Made by a program: the position numbers and the translations under genes. Shown here one piece after another: positions 45,736 to 53,408 of a DNA stretch of 64,000 nt. The DNA comes from Bacillota bacterium (lineage in GTDB: Bacteria > Bacillota > UBA994). Where the stretch lies: the NCBI GenBank assembly GCA_018333655.1, contig JAGXTJ010000023.1, positions 124,001 through 188,000 on the forward strand, given 5' to 3'. Positions within the stretch are counted from its first letter, which is position 1. Each line of letters begins with the position of its first letter. The notes beneath the pieces were generated by a model. The model searched no databases and was not told the DNA's origin. It saw only the letters and a list, made by a program, of their open reading frames with translations.

Positions 45736-47061
45736 ATGCGGATCGGTTTTGTTAGCCTCGGTTGCACCAAGAATCAAACTGACAGTGAGCTTATGCAGGG
45801 CCTCCTTACGGCGGGCGGGCATACTCTAGTCAGAGATGTGGCGGATGCCGAAATTATTATCGTCAATACATGTGGCTTTATCCAAGCGGCCAAAGAAGAG
45901 TCAATCCAAGCCATTTTAGCGGCAGCAGAACACAAAAAAGCGCTGTGCCGCAAGCTTATTGTCGCCGGGTGTCTTTCCCAACGATATGCGGAGGAACTGC
46001 TTCTTGACATACCAGAAGTAGACGGGCTTGTTGGCACGGGTAATTTCACCACTATTGGTGAGGTCGTAGCTAGAGTAGAGGCGGGGGAGCGCGTCTTAGC
46101 AGTCGGTGGTGCTGATTACGACTACGAGGAAAGCATTGAACGCACTACCACTCACACCTATTCTGCTTATGTAAAAATAGCTGAGGGCTGTAGCAACTGG
46201 TGTTCCTACTGCGTTATTCCACTAGTGAGAGGTGAATATCGCAGCCGGAGCATGGAGAGTATTTTGCGCGAAGTGGCACAACTAGAAAGCAAGGGACTCA
46301 AAGAGCTTAACTTAATTGCGCAGGACACAACGCGTTATGGTATTGACCGTTACGAGCAAACAAAACTCGCCGAGCTACTCGAGAAGCTCCACGCCATACC
46401 CGGTCTTAACTGGATACGTCTCTTGTACTGCTACCCAGACTTCTTTACGGATGACTTAATTGCGGCCATTGCAGCTCTCCCTAAGGTCTGTAAGTACTTG
46501 GACATGCCCCTCCAGCATATCAACAATCGCGTCTTAAAGGCCATGCAGCGCCGAGGAACTAAGCAGGACATCATGGCTCTCTTGACAAAACTGCGCACCA
46601 ACATACCGGATTTAGTTTTGCGTACTACCTTTATCGTCGGCTTTCCAGGTGAAACCGAGGATGAATTTCGCGAGCTGATGCAGTTTGTGGCCGAGATGAA
46701 ATTTGACCATGTCGGTGCTTTTAAGTACTCTCGCGAGGAGGATACTGCGGCGGATGACTTAGAGGATCACATCCCTGAAGAAATCAAAGAGGCTCGCTAC
46801 CGAGAACTGATGTTACTACAGCAAGAGCTTAGTCGCCAGCACAATCAGCGCTTCATCGGCACTGTGCTAACGGTATTGGTAGAGGGAGCGTGGGAAGAAG
46901 GAAATGGCGTCCTCGGGCGGGCAATGAAAGACGCCCCTGAAGTAGACGGTGTGGTCTACGTACAAGGGGCGCAGGCTGCTGCGGGTCAGTTTATACCGGT
47001 GCTCGTGCAAACTTCGTCAGAATACGATTTGTTTGGGGTGGCTTACCATGAATCTTGCTAA
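45736..47061 (+). CDS. rimO: Ribosomal protein S12 methylthiotransferase RimO
   Basis: Adds a methylthio group to an aspartate of ribosomal protein S12. N-terminal UPF0004 domain with cysteines in SLGCTKNQTDSELM, VNTCGF and AGCLSQRY; radical SAM domain with EGCSNWCSYCVIPLVRG; C-terminal TRAM domain (about 375-441). 441 aa from ATG 45736. Related to MiaB, but the S12 enzyme is favoured by the DSEL motif and the pgsA neighbour. Overlaps pgsA by 14 bases. Confidence 0.93.
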   Translation: MRIGFVSLGCTKNQTDSELMQGLLTAGGHTLVRDVADAEIIIVNTCGFIQAAKEESIQAILAAAEHKKALCRKLIVAGCLSQRYAEELLLDIPEVDGLVGTGNFTTIGEVVARVEAGERVLAVGGADYDYEESIERTTTHTYSAYVKIAEGCSNWCSYCVIPLVRGEYRSRSMESILREVAQLESKGLKELNLIAQDTTRYGIDRYEQTKLAELLEKLHAIPGLNWIRLLYCYPDFFTDDLIAAIAALPKVCKYLDMPLQHINNRVLKAMQRRGTKQDIMALLTKLRTNIPDLVLRTTFIVGFPGETEDEFRELMQFVAEMKFDHVGAFKYSREEDTAADDLEDHIPEEIKEARYRELMLLQQELSRQHNQRFIGTVLTVLVEGAWEEGNGVLGRAMKDAPEVDGVVYVQGAQAAAGQFIPVLVQTSSEYDLFGVAYHESC

Positions 47062-47584
47062 TAAAATCACCTTAAGCAGGATCTTCCTCTTGCCGGTGTT
47101 CCTCTTTTTTATCTCAGAACAGATGCGCTACGGCCCACTTATTGCTGCGGGCATTTTTATCTTGGCCGCGGCCACTGATGGTCTGGACGGCTACGTGGCG
47201 CGCAAGAAGAAGCAGGTCACCACGCTCGGAAAACTACTGGATCCCTTAGCGGACAAATTGCTTGTTATGTCAGCGCTAGTATCCTTGGTGGAGCAGGCGG
47301 CATTGCCAGCTTGGATTGCCATTGTCATCTTAGCACGGGAATTTGCCGTCACCGGGCTTAGGGGTGTGGCTGCAGCCGAGGGGAAAATCATTGCCGCGAG
47401 CAAGTTTGCCAAACTAAAAACAGTAACCCAAATTGTCGCCATAGTGGCGGTTATGACCAACAACTACCCCTTCGCCCTTATTGGTTTCCCCTTTAAGGAC
47501 ATCGCCCTGGCGCTAGCGGTGCTTTTTACCGTCTTGTCAGCACTGGAATATTTTCGTGACGCGGGAACATTGCTTGAGTCTTAA
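47048..47584 (+). CDS. pgsA: CDP-diacylglycerol-glycerol-3-phosphate phosphatidyltransferase
   Basis: Makes phosphatidylglycerophosphate at the membrane. CDP-alcohol phosphotransferase motif DGLDGYVARKKKQVTTLG with LLDPLADKL, and four or five membrane helices. 178 aa. ATG 47048, 6 bases after GGGGTGG. In many Bacillota, cinA and recA follow directly; here three accessory genes intervene. Confidence 0.93.
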   Translation: MNLANKITLSRIFLLPVFLFFISEQMRYGPLIAAGIFILAAATDGLDGYVARKKKQVTTLGKLLDPLADKLLVMSALVSLVEQAALPAWIAIVILAREFAVTGLRGVAAAEGKIIAASKFAKLKTVTQIVAIVAVMTNNYPFALIGFPFKDIALALAVLFTVLSALEYFRDAGTLLES

Positions 47585-47598
47585 GGCCGGAAGTATCT

Positions 47599-48321
47599 CT
47601 AGGGCAGGTCAAAGAGTAGTACCTCGGCTAGGTCGCCGTTTTCTATGCTCACTTTCGGAGCAAATGTTTTTAGCGCGTCGCCACCTAGAAGTACCTGCCC
47701 ATTGACCTTGACGCTGCCCTTAATGACCTGCACATAGGCCCTTCGACCTGTATCTAGTGAATAATCAAGAGCTTCATCACCGTGCAATTTGCAGAGAAAT
47801 ATTTTGGCGTCTTGCTGCAAGGTAACTCCTGTTTCCGTCGCTTGGGGGGCAGCAATGAGCAGCAGTCTACCGCGAGCGTGCTCTACGTCAAGCTGCTTCT
47901 GTTCATAACTTGGCGCCACTCCACGCACATTAGGCTCTATCCATATTTGCAGAAGATGCGTATCTACGCTTCCCTGACTATGCTCACTATGGCGCATGCC
48001 GCTGCCGGCCGTAATCCTTTGCACCTCGTAAGCCCCCATGGTCGCCATATGCCCCATGGAATCTTCATGGCGCAATTGGCCGCTCAACACCAGCGTTACT
48101 ATTTCCATATCGCGATGATGATGCATACCAAAGCCATGGCCTGGTTGCACGTAATCTTCGTTAATGACTCGTAGTGCTCCAAAGCCCATGTGCGCGGGAT
48201 CGTAGTAATCGGCGAACGAAAAAGAATGGTATGTCTTGAGCCAACCATGATTGGCGTGTCCGCGGTCTCGGCCTAGGCGGATTGTATCGGAGAAGCTACT
48301 CTGTTCTGTCACTGTATTCAT
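47599..48321 (-). CDS. Pirin family protein (bicupin, possible quercetin dioxygenase)
   Basis: Only minus-strand gene of the window, convergent with pgsA (14-base gap). N-terminal pirin domain with GWLKTYHSFSFADYYDP, metal ligands in GFGMHHHRDMEIVT and SGMRHSEHSQG; C-terminal cupin follows. 240 aa. Homologues such as YhhW cleave quercetin in vitro; the natural role is unclear. The SD GGAGG directly touches ATG 48321, so GTG at 48312 (minus strand, codon 4) may be the real start. An extended -10 lies upstream at 48354-48362. Confidence 0.85.
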   Translation of the reverse strand: MNTVTEQSSFSDTIRLGRDRGHANHGWLKTYHSFSFADYYDPAHMGFGALRVINEDYVQPGHGFGMHHHRDMEIVTLVLSGQLRHEDSMGHMATMGAYEVQRITAGSGMRHSEHSQGSVDTHLLQIWIEPNVRGVAPSYEQKQLDVEHARGRLLLIAAPQATETGVTLQQDAKIFLCKLHGDEALDYSLDTGRRAYVQVIKGSVKVNGQVLLGGDALKTFAPKVSIENGDLAEVLLFDLP

Positions 48322-48353
48322 CCTCCACTCGGGTAGTTTATGTTGCTACTGCT

Positions 48354-48362
48354 ATTGTACCA
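48354..48362 (-). promoter_or_regulatory. Extended -10 promoter for the pirin gene
   Basis: On the minus strand the bases read TGGTACAAT, an extended -10 form, about 33 bases from the ATG. No clear -35. Confidence 0.4.
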
Positions 48363-48404
48363 TAAATTGTCTTATAGCGCACGGCGCAGCAAGGATAGAG
48401 ATTA

Positions 48405-48413
48405 TGGTATACT
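48405..48413 (+). promoter_or_regulatory. Extended -10 promoter for the membrane protein/FtsH-like pair
   Basis: TGGTATACT matches the extended -10 form and is divergent from the pirin promoter 43 bases away. It lies 34 bases before the ATG at 48447. Confidence 0.45.
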
Positions 48414-48446
48414 GGCAGTATGTTATGTAAATTAGGAGGGCTATGG

Positions 48447-48965
48447 ATGCCTTGGCAGCGTTCTAACTGGAAGCTGATTGTGGTGGTGTCTGCTGTCTCC
48501 CTAGTCGCCCTAATCGCTATACATGTGGTATGGCAACGAATGATGTTAGAGGGCTCTCTGCTGCGGTCCCTGCGTAAAGATGCTGACGTACTGAGCGTGA
48601 CTCTCGAGACTTCGAACAATAAGAGTATCGCCCTAATTGAGCTAAAAAACGTAGCTCGATTGGCTACGACAATCCGTCGTTTAGAAAGTATCAGTGAGAC
48701 AGGTAGGCCACACCTTAGCGAGATTATCTGGAAGGATAACTCTAGTCCCCGTCTCGACCAGCTCTATCAGGAAATGCACTATGCCCTGTATGAAGCGCGT
48801 CTTAGCGGCGCGTTTGTACTGCTATCTACACGCGTAAATGAGGCAGTGAGTCTCGCCAGTATCGATGGCTATGTTCTTGAAGTTGATGATAACGCTTTGT
48901 ACCTAGAGCTCTATGACGCGGAACACTACCTTTACCGGGTTATACCGCTACCGGTGTCGCCATGA
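48447..48965 (+). CDS. Uncharacterised single-pass membrane protein, partner of an FtsH-like protease
   Basis: Not recognised. 172 aa with one N-terminal membrane helix (WKLIVVVSAVSLVALIAIHV, about residues 8-27) followed by a soluble alpha/beta region of about 140 residues (DVLSVTLET, ALIELKNVARLATTIRRL, YALYEARLSGAFVLL), probably outside the membrane if residue order follows the positive-inside rule (WQRSNWK before the helix). ATG 48447 is 6 bases after AGGAGGG; ATG 48420 is upstream of the SD. Translationally coupled by ATGA to the FtsH-like gene, so the products probably work together. Confidence 0.75.
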   Translation: MPWQRSNWKLIVVVSAVSLVALIAIHVVWQRMMLEGSLLRSLRKDADVLSVTLETSNNKSIALIELKNVARLATTIRRLESISETGRPHLSEIIWKDNSSPRLDQLYQEMHYALYEARLSGAFVLLSTRVNEAVSLASIDGYVLEVDDNALYLELYDAEHYLYRVIPLPVSP

Positions 48966-50434
48966 AAAACCATGTAGAGATTGCCGCAGGCTTGTTTCTT
49001 GGCACTCTAGGGTATCTCGCCTACTTGGGGGTAGATGCTGTTTCTCTGGTCGTAGTCTTAGGTCTTGGTGCAGTGGTCTTCTACCGGCTGCTGCAGCCAG
49101 CTGGCTACGGCAGAGCACAAAACATCGACCCCAGTAAAGATGAACAACTTCTTTTTGACGACATAGGTGGTCTCACCACCGCGAAGCAAGAACTCACGGA
49201 AGCTCTCGACTTTATCCGCCTAGATCAAGACGCGGCACGCATGGGCATACGCCCGCTCAAAGGTATTCTGTTATGTGGCCCGCCAGGCACCGGCAAGACC
49301 CTGCTGGCACGGGCAGCTGCTTCTTACACAGACGCCGTTTTTCTTTCCGTAGTCGGCTCGGATTTTGTGCAAATGTACGCGGGTGTAGGTGCGGAGAGAG
49401 TTCGGCAACTATTTAGCCAAGCGCAGGAGCTGTCTAAAAAACAGGGCAAAACACGCGCCATTGTCTTCATCGATGAAATCGATGTCCTCGGCGTTAAGCG
49501 AGGTCAGCATAGCAGCCACATGGAGTATGACCAAACTCTCAACCAACTCCTTTTTGAGATGGATGGATTGACTACCACCATGCTAACTAGGATCCTAGTG
49601 ATTGGTGCGACCAACAGGGCAGACTTGCTAGATGCTGCGTTGATACGTCCAGGACGGTTTGATCGGGTGGTCAAAGTTGATTTGCCAGAGAGAGAAGCTA
49701 GATGGCACATCCTCAAACTGCACACGAGAAAGAAACCGCTAGCCACATGTGTAGACTTAGAAAAGCTAGCCAACGAGACGGCGGGATTTTCTGGCGCACA
49801 TCTTGAGAGCTTGGCCAACGAAGCCGCTATTCTGGCGTGGCGGGCACAGGAGACCTTACTGACCCAGAGACACTTTGAGGAGAGCATTGACAAAGTCTTG
49901 CTGGGGGCCGAGATGCCCCGCCAAGTAGCAAAGGCCGAAATGGAGCGTATTGCTATACACGAACTCGGGCATGCTTTTGTCTCTGAGGCACTGCAAAAGA
50001 GAAGCGTCTGCCATATCAGCATTCTGTCGCGGGGCTCTGCCTTAGGGTATGTACGTCAGCAACCGCAGCAAGACATGATTCTCGAAACAGAAGAGACGCT
50101 ACGGGTTAAGATGGCCTTCCTCTTGGCCGGAGGTGTGGCTGAAGAAATGTTCGCGGGGAGCCGCAGTCTAGGAACGCGCAGCGACTACCACGCCGCAATG
50201 CAAGTGGCTCTGAACATGGTAGCTGCGGGGATGTCTGAGCTAGGTATTGCAGATGAGAACCTGGTCCCTAAAGCGCAATTGCATGCCGCCGTACAGAAAC
50301 TGATTGCCGAGGGCGAGGGGGTCGCTAGGAGCATTTTGCACCAACACAGCACTCGGATAATGGTTGGTAAGGACATGTTGCTAAAGCAGGAGAAAATGTG
50401 TGGCGAAGAGTTGCGCATCTTATTGGCGAGCTAA
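48962..50434 (+). CDS. FtsH-like membrane AAA+ zinc protease
   Basis: AAA+ domain with Walker A GPPGTGKT (106-113), Walker B VFIDEID (168-174), arginine finger region LIRPGRFDR (about 228-235), and an M41 peptidase domain with HELGH (333-337) and a distal Asp at about 408 (GTRSDYHAAM). Two N-terminal membrane helices (about 7-22 and 26-41) are separated by only a few residues, so the external domain of canonical FtsH is missing. At 490 aa it is shorter than housekeeping FtsH (about 600+). Likely a paralogue rather than the essential protease. ATG overlaps the preceding stop. Confidence 0.88.
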   Translation: MKNHVEIAAGLFLGTLGYLAYLGVDAVSLVVVLGLGAVVFYRLLQPAGYGRAQNIDPSKDEQLLFDDIGGLTTAKQELTEALDFIRLDQDAARMGIRPLKGILLCGPPGTGKTLLARAAASYTDAVFLSVVGSDFVQMYAGVGAERVRQLFSQAQELSKKQGKTRAIVFIDEIDVLGVKRGQHSSHMEYDQTLNQLLFEMDGLTTTMLTRILVIGATNRADLLDAALIRPGRFDRVVKVDLPEREARWHILKLHTRKKPLATCVDLEKLANETAGFSGAHLESLANEAAILAWRAQETLLTQRHFEESIDKVLLGAEMPRQVAKAEMERIAIHELGHAFVSEALQKRSVCHISILSRGSALGYVRQQPQQDMILETEETLRVKMAFLLAGGVAEEMFAGSRSLGTRSDYHAAMQVALNMVAAGMSELGIADENLVPKAQLHAAVQKLIAEGEGVARSILHQHSTRIMVGKDMLLKQEKMCGEELRILLAS

Positions 50435-50450
50435 GTAGGCTCGCCCTTTT
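50425..50450 (+). terminator. Intrinsic terminator overlapping the FtsH-like stop
   Basis: GGCGAGC (50425-50431) and GCTCGCC (50439-50445) form a perfect 7-bp stem whose loop contains the TAA stop codon; C and TTTT follow. Confidence 0.75.
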
Positions 50451-50462
50451 GTTGTACATTTC

Positions 50463-50471
50463 TGTTATAGT
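50463..50471 (+). promoter_or_regulatory. Extended -10 promoter for cinA
   Basis: TGTTATAGT resembles TGN-TATAAT with one mismatch, 20 bases before the cinA start. No clear -35. Confidence 0.4.
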
Positions 50472-50491
50472 AAACGGGAGGGGGGATCGGT

Positions 50492-51736
50492 GTGGTAAAG
50501 GCTGAGATTATCTCAGTAGGCACAGAACTACTACTCGGGCAAATTGTCAACACAAATGCACAGTTCCTGGCACAGCAGATGGCTGAACTTGGTTTGGCCC
50601 TCTACTTTCAAACAGTGGTCGGTGACAACGAATCGCGCCTTCAGGAGAGTTTGCACAGGGCCTTAGAGCGGGCACAAGTGGTTATCCTCACGGGTGGTTT
50701 GGGGCCAACCGAGGACGACATCACCCGCGAGGCCGTGGCGCATTACTTGGAGAGAGAGCTAGTATTCTCGCTAGAAGTAGCAGAGCGCTTAGATAGTCAA
50801 TTTGCTGGCCGTGAAATGCCAGCGAACAATTTACGTCAAGCCTACCTACCCAGCGGGGGAATCATGCTGCCAAATCCCCATGGGACAGCGCCTGGTATCA
50901 TGCTAGAAACGGAGCTATGCCAATTTGTTTTTCTCTTGCCCGGACCGCCCCGCGAAATGCAGGCCATGTTTAGAGACTATGTGGTGCCTCACTTACGCGC
51001 TAAGGGCCTGTTGCAGGGGCAAGTTTGTTCGTGGACGCTGCATTTTGTGGGCATTGGCGAGTCCAAAGTCGCACAGATACTCGAGGATCTGATTCGCACC
51101 CAGACAGTGCCGACTATTGCCCTCTACAGCCGCTTAGGCGAAGTAGATGTTCGTTTGACGGCCTATGCTGCGAGTGCTGCTCTAGCAGAGCTCATTATTG
51201 CTCCTGTACGCAGTCTGGTTATAGATAGGCTGAAAGAGCATTACTATGGTGAGAACGAGTGCACACTGCCGAAGGCGGTCGGCTTGGCCTTAGAAGCCGC
51301 AGCATCGAAGCTCTCTCTGGCCGAGTCTTGTACGGGGGGACTAGTGGGGCATCTTATCACGAGCGAACCGGGCTCTTCAAACTATTTTCTCGGCAGCATG
51401 GTCTGCTACTCTAATGAGGCCAAGGTAGAGGTCCTAGGAGTAAGCAGAGAGACACTGCAAAAATATGGTGCGGTGTCAGAACAGTGCGCGCGCGAAATGC
51501 TTAGTGGGGCGATGAGGCTTGGTCAGGCAACGGTGGGCCTAGCCATAACCGGCATTGCTGGTCCGGAGGGAGGTTCAGACTTAAAACCTGTGGGCACGGT
51601 CTGGCTGGCCATAGGGTGTAACTCACGCGTGCAAACTGTGAAACTCACGCTAAGGGGTGACCGCGCTGCCATCAAAGAACGCGCCGCTAGGCTGGCCTTG
51701 GGTCATCTGCTGAATATGTTGCGCCAGAGGAATTAG
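50492..51736 (+). CDS. cinA: CinA, competence/damage-inducible protein (nicotinamide-nucleotide amidase)
   Basis: Two-domain protein: N-terminal molybdopterin-binding-like COG1058 domain (ISVGTELLLGQIVNTNAQFL, TGGLGPTEDDITREAV) and C-terminal NMN amidase domain (LAESCTGGLVGHLIT, GLAITGIAGPEGGSD). Recycles NMN in NAD metabolism. 414 aa. GTG 50492 behind GGGAGGGGGGA. Conserved neighbour of recA, which starts 60 bases later from its own promoter. Confidence 0.93.
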   Translation: MVKAEIISVGTELLLGQIVNTNAQFLAQQMAELGLALYFQTVVGDNESRLQESLHRALERAQVVILTGGLGPTEDDITREAVAHYLERELVFSLEVAERLDSQFAGREMPANNLRQAYLPSGGIMLPNPHGTAPGIMLETELCQFVFLLPGPPREMQAMFRDYVVPHLRAKGLLQGQVCSWTLHFVGIGESKVAQILEDLIRTQTVPTIALYSRLGEVDVRLTAYAASAALAELIIAPVRSLVIDRLKEHYYGENECTLPKAVGLALEAAASKLSLAESCTGGLVGHLITSEPGSSNYFLGSMVCYSNEAKVEVLGVSRETLQKYGAVSEQCAREMLSGAMRLGQATVGLAITGIAGPEGGSDLKPVGTVWLAIGCNSRVQTVKLTLRGDRAAIKERAARLALGHLLNMLRQRN

Positions 51737-51765
51737 TTGCGAACATTTGTTCGTTAGAGTATAAT
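51737..51765 (+). promoter_or_regulatory. recA promoter
   Basis: TTGCGA (51737-51742), 17-base spacer, TATAAT (51760-51765). The start of the -35 overlaps the end of cinA and the spacer is occupied by a LexA box. Confidence 0.85.
51740..51753. promoter_or_regulatory. LexA (DinR) SOS operator at recA
   Basis: CGAACATTTGTTCG is a perfect inverted repeat matching the Bacillota SOS box CGAAC-N4-GTTCG. It lies between and partly over the -35 and the -10, so LexA bound there would block polymerase, giving DNA-damage induction of recA and possibly recX. Confidence 0.92.
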
Positions 51766-51796
51766 TTGCACAGGGAGATTGACAGGAGGATTGGCT

Positions 51797-52819
51797 ATGG
51801 AAAAGAAAAAGGCATTAGAAATGGCACTGCATCAGATCGAAAAACAGTTCGGCAAGGGTTCTATCATGCGCCTCGGAGGCGACCAATTGGTAGCGCTTGA
51901 GGTGATATCTACGGGTGCGCTCTCGTTAGATATTGCCCTTGGCATTGGTGGGGTGCCGCGGGGGCGAATTATCGAGGTCTTTGGCCCTGAATCGAGCGGT
52001 AAAACCACAGTAGCTCTCCATGTCATTGCCGAAGCACAAAAAAACAAGGGCGTGGCAGCTTTCATCGATGCTGAGCATGCGCTTGATGCCTCCTATGCGC
52101 GGAAGCTCGGCGTGAACATAGACGATTTGCTGGTCTCGCAACCTGATACCGGAGAGCAGGCCCTAGAGATTGCCGAAGCCTTGGTGCGCAGCGGTGCACT
52201 TGATGTTGTCGTCATCGACTCTGTTGCCGCCCTAGTTCCCCGTGCCGAAATAGAGGGTGAGATGGGTGATGCCCATGTTGGATTACAGGCACGTCTTATG
52301 TCGCAGGCCTTGCGCAAACTTGCGGGTGCCATAAGTAAGTCAAAGACTACAGCCATTTTTATCAATCAGTTGCGCGAAAAAGTAGGGGTCATGTTCGGCA
52401 GTCCCGAGACCACGCCTGGCGGTAGGGCTCTAAAATTTTATGCTTCTGTACGCCTAGACGTGAGACGGGTTGAGTCGCTCAAGGTAGGGCAGGATGTTGT
52501 CGGTAATCGCACTCGCGTAAAGGTTGTCAAGAATAAAGTCGCTCCCCCCTTTAGACAAGCTGATTTTGATATTATATACGGCGAAGGCATCTCTCGCGAA
52601 GGTTGCATCATTGATACGGCCACCGAAAGCAACATTGTGGTAAAGAGCGGGGCATGGTATTCCTACGAGGATGAGCGCTTAGGACAGGGTCGCGAAAATG
52701 CCAAGCAGTACTTGCGTGAGCACCCCGAGACAGCACAGAAAATTGAGTTGCGCATTAGAGAGAGCCTGAAGCTCGGTCAAGTCGCGCACAAAACCGACGG
52801 CGAGTCTTTTGAAGAATAG
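51797..52819 (+). CDS. recA: Recombinase RecA
   Basis: ATP-dependent strand-exchange protein and LexA co-protease. [20 protein letters not shown], Walker [28 protein letters not shown]-like [17 protein letters not shown], and [14 protein letters not shown]. 340 aa. ATG 51797 is 7 bases after AGGAGG; an in-frame TTG at 51779 precedes the SD. Under LexA control as shown by the operator. Overlaps recX by 11 bases. Confidence 0.97.
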   Translation: MEKKKALEMALHQIEKQFGKGSIMRLGGDQLVALEVISTGALSLDIALGIGGVPRGRIIEVFGPESSGKTTVALHVIAEAQKNKGVAAFIDAEHALDASYARKLGVNIDDLLVSQPDTGEQALEIAEALVRSGALDVVVIDSVAALVPRAEIEGEMGDAHVGLQARLMSQALRKLAGAISKSKTTAIFINQLREKVGVMFGSPETTPGGRALKFYASVRLDVRRVESLKVGQDVVGNRTRVKVVKNKVAPPFRQADFDIIYGEGISREGCIIDTATESNIVVKSGAWYSYEDERLGQGRENAKQYLREHPETAQKIELRIRESLKLGQVAHKTDGESFEE

Positions 52820-53270
52820 CGAAGTTTATAAAACCGCAGTGCGCATCTTAGCTAGGCGGGATTACACGCGGGCGGAACTTGGCCAAAAGTTAAGGATACG
52901 TGGCTTCTCGGCAGATTTAATCGCTGAAGCCTGCGAAACGCTGATTGAGCGGGGCTTCTTAGATGATCAGCGCGTGGCGCAGAATATGCTAAGTGCCGCA
53001 CTCAGCAAAACTGACTTGGGGAGCAGACGTCTCGCTGAACAACTCTACAAGCGCCTGCTCCCGCGGGCCGTAGTAGAGGAAGTAGTGGCGAGTTTTCTTA
53101 GTCAGGCTGATGAGCTGTCTAGGGCTACGACAATGGTCGAGCGGTTCATTAGTCTCGGCCTTGAGAAGGCCGCCATCGAGCGGAAACTTTGGCAAAAAGG
53201 CCTCCCGGCGGCGGTCGTGCGGGCGGCCTTCTCAGACGTCAACCTTGACAAGAACACCGAAGAGGGCTAA
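52809..53270 (+). CDS. recX: Regulatory protein RecX
   Basis: Modulates RecA filaments. Helical repeat protein: [34 protein letters not shown], and a C-terminal third repeat [16 protein letters not shown]. 153 aa. TTG 52809 lies inside the recA end. A consensus promoter for rny is embedded in its last 26 bases. Confidence 0.88.
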   Translation: MKNSEVYKTAVRILARRDYTRAELGQKLRIRGFSADLIAEACETLIERGFLDDQRVAQNMLSAALSKTDLGSRRLAEQLYKRLLPRAVVEEVVASFLSQADELSRATTMVERFISLGLEKAAIERKLWQKGLPAAVVRAAFSDVNLDKNTEEG

Positions 53271-53273
53271 AAT
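53245..53273 (+). promoter_or_regulatory. Consensus promoter for rny, inside recX
   Basis: TTGACA (53245-53250, perfect), 17-base spacer, TAAAAT (53268-53273). It should start RNA near 53280, giving a leader of about 125 bases before rny. Confidence 0.8.
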
Positions 53274-53279
53274 GTTCCC

Positions 53280-53298
53280 AGAGAGTAGAAATTCTCTC
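53280..53298 (+). promoter_or_regulatory. 5' hairpin at the start of the rny leader
   Basis: AGAGAG (53280-53285) pairs with CTCTCT (53293-53298), a small stem at the predicted transcript start. Confidence 0.35.
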
Positions 53299-53349
53299 TT
53301 TGCTAGTCGAAGTGGCCCTTAATGAGTTCCGCGTGGGATCCCCTAAGCT

Positions 53350-53375
53350 GGCCGAGGGTTCTCGGTCATTTTTTT
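53350..53375 (+). terminator. Intrinsic terminator in the rny leader (candidate attenuator)
   Basis: GGCCGAG (53350-53356), loop GGTT, CTCGGTC (53361-53367, one G-U), then A and seven T. It lies downstream of the rny promoter and only about 16 bases before the rny SD, so it both ends recA-recX messages and can stop transcripts begun at the rny promoter. Confidence 0.75.
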
Positions 53376-53390
53376 GTAGTTTGTTAAAGA

Positions 53391-53408
53391 AAGGAGGAGA
53401 GGAATATC
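53391..53408 (+). promoter_or_regulatory. rny Shine-Dalgarno followed by an ATC initiation codon
   Basis: AAGGAGG (53391-53397) is a near-perfect SD. In the rny frame after the stop at 53385-53387, there is no ATG, GTG or TTG until 53607. ATC at 53406-53408 has 8 bases of spacing and begins the hydrophobic anchor. Either a rare ATC start is used or a sequence error (ATG to ATC) is present. Confidence 0.55.

Noticed and set aside
47585-50450. The pgsA-cinA accessory block as a mobile element
   Set aside because: No transposase, integrase, tRNA target or flanking direct repeats were seen; an insertion is possible but its mechanism is not supported.
53300-53376. A T-box riboswitch in the rny leader
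   Set aside because: A leader with a terminator suggested it, but the conserved AGGGTGGNACCGCG-type sequence is not present; GTTCCGCGTGGGATC is only a loose resemblance.
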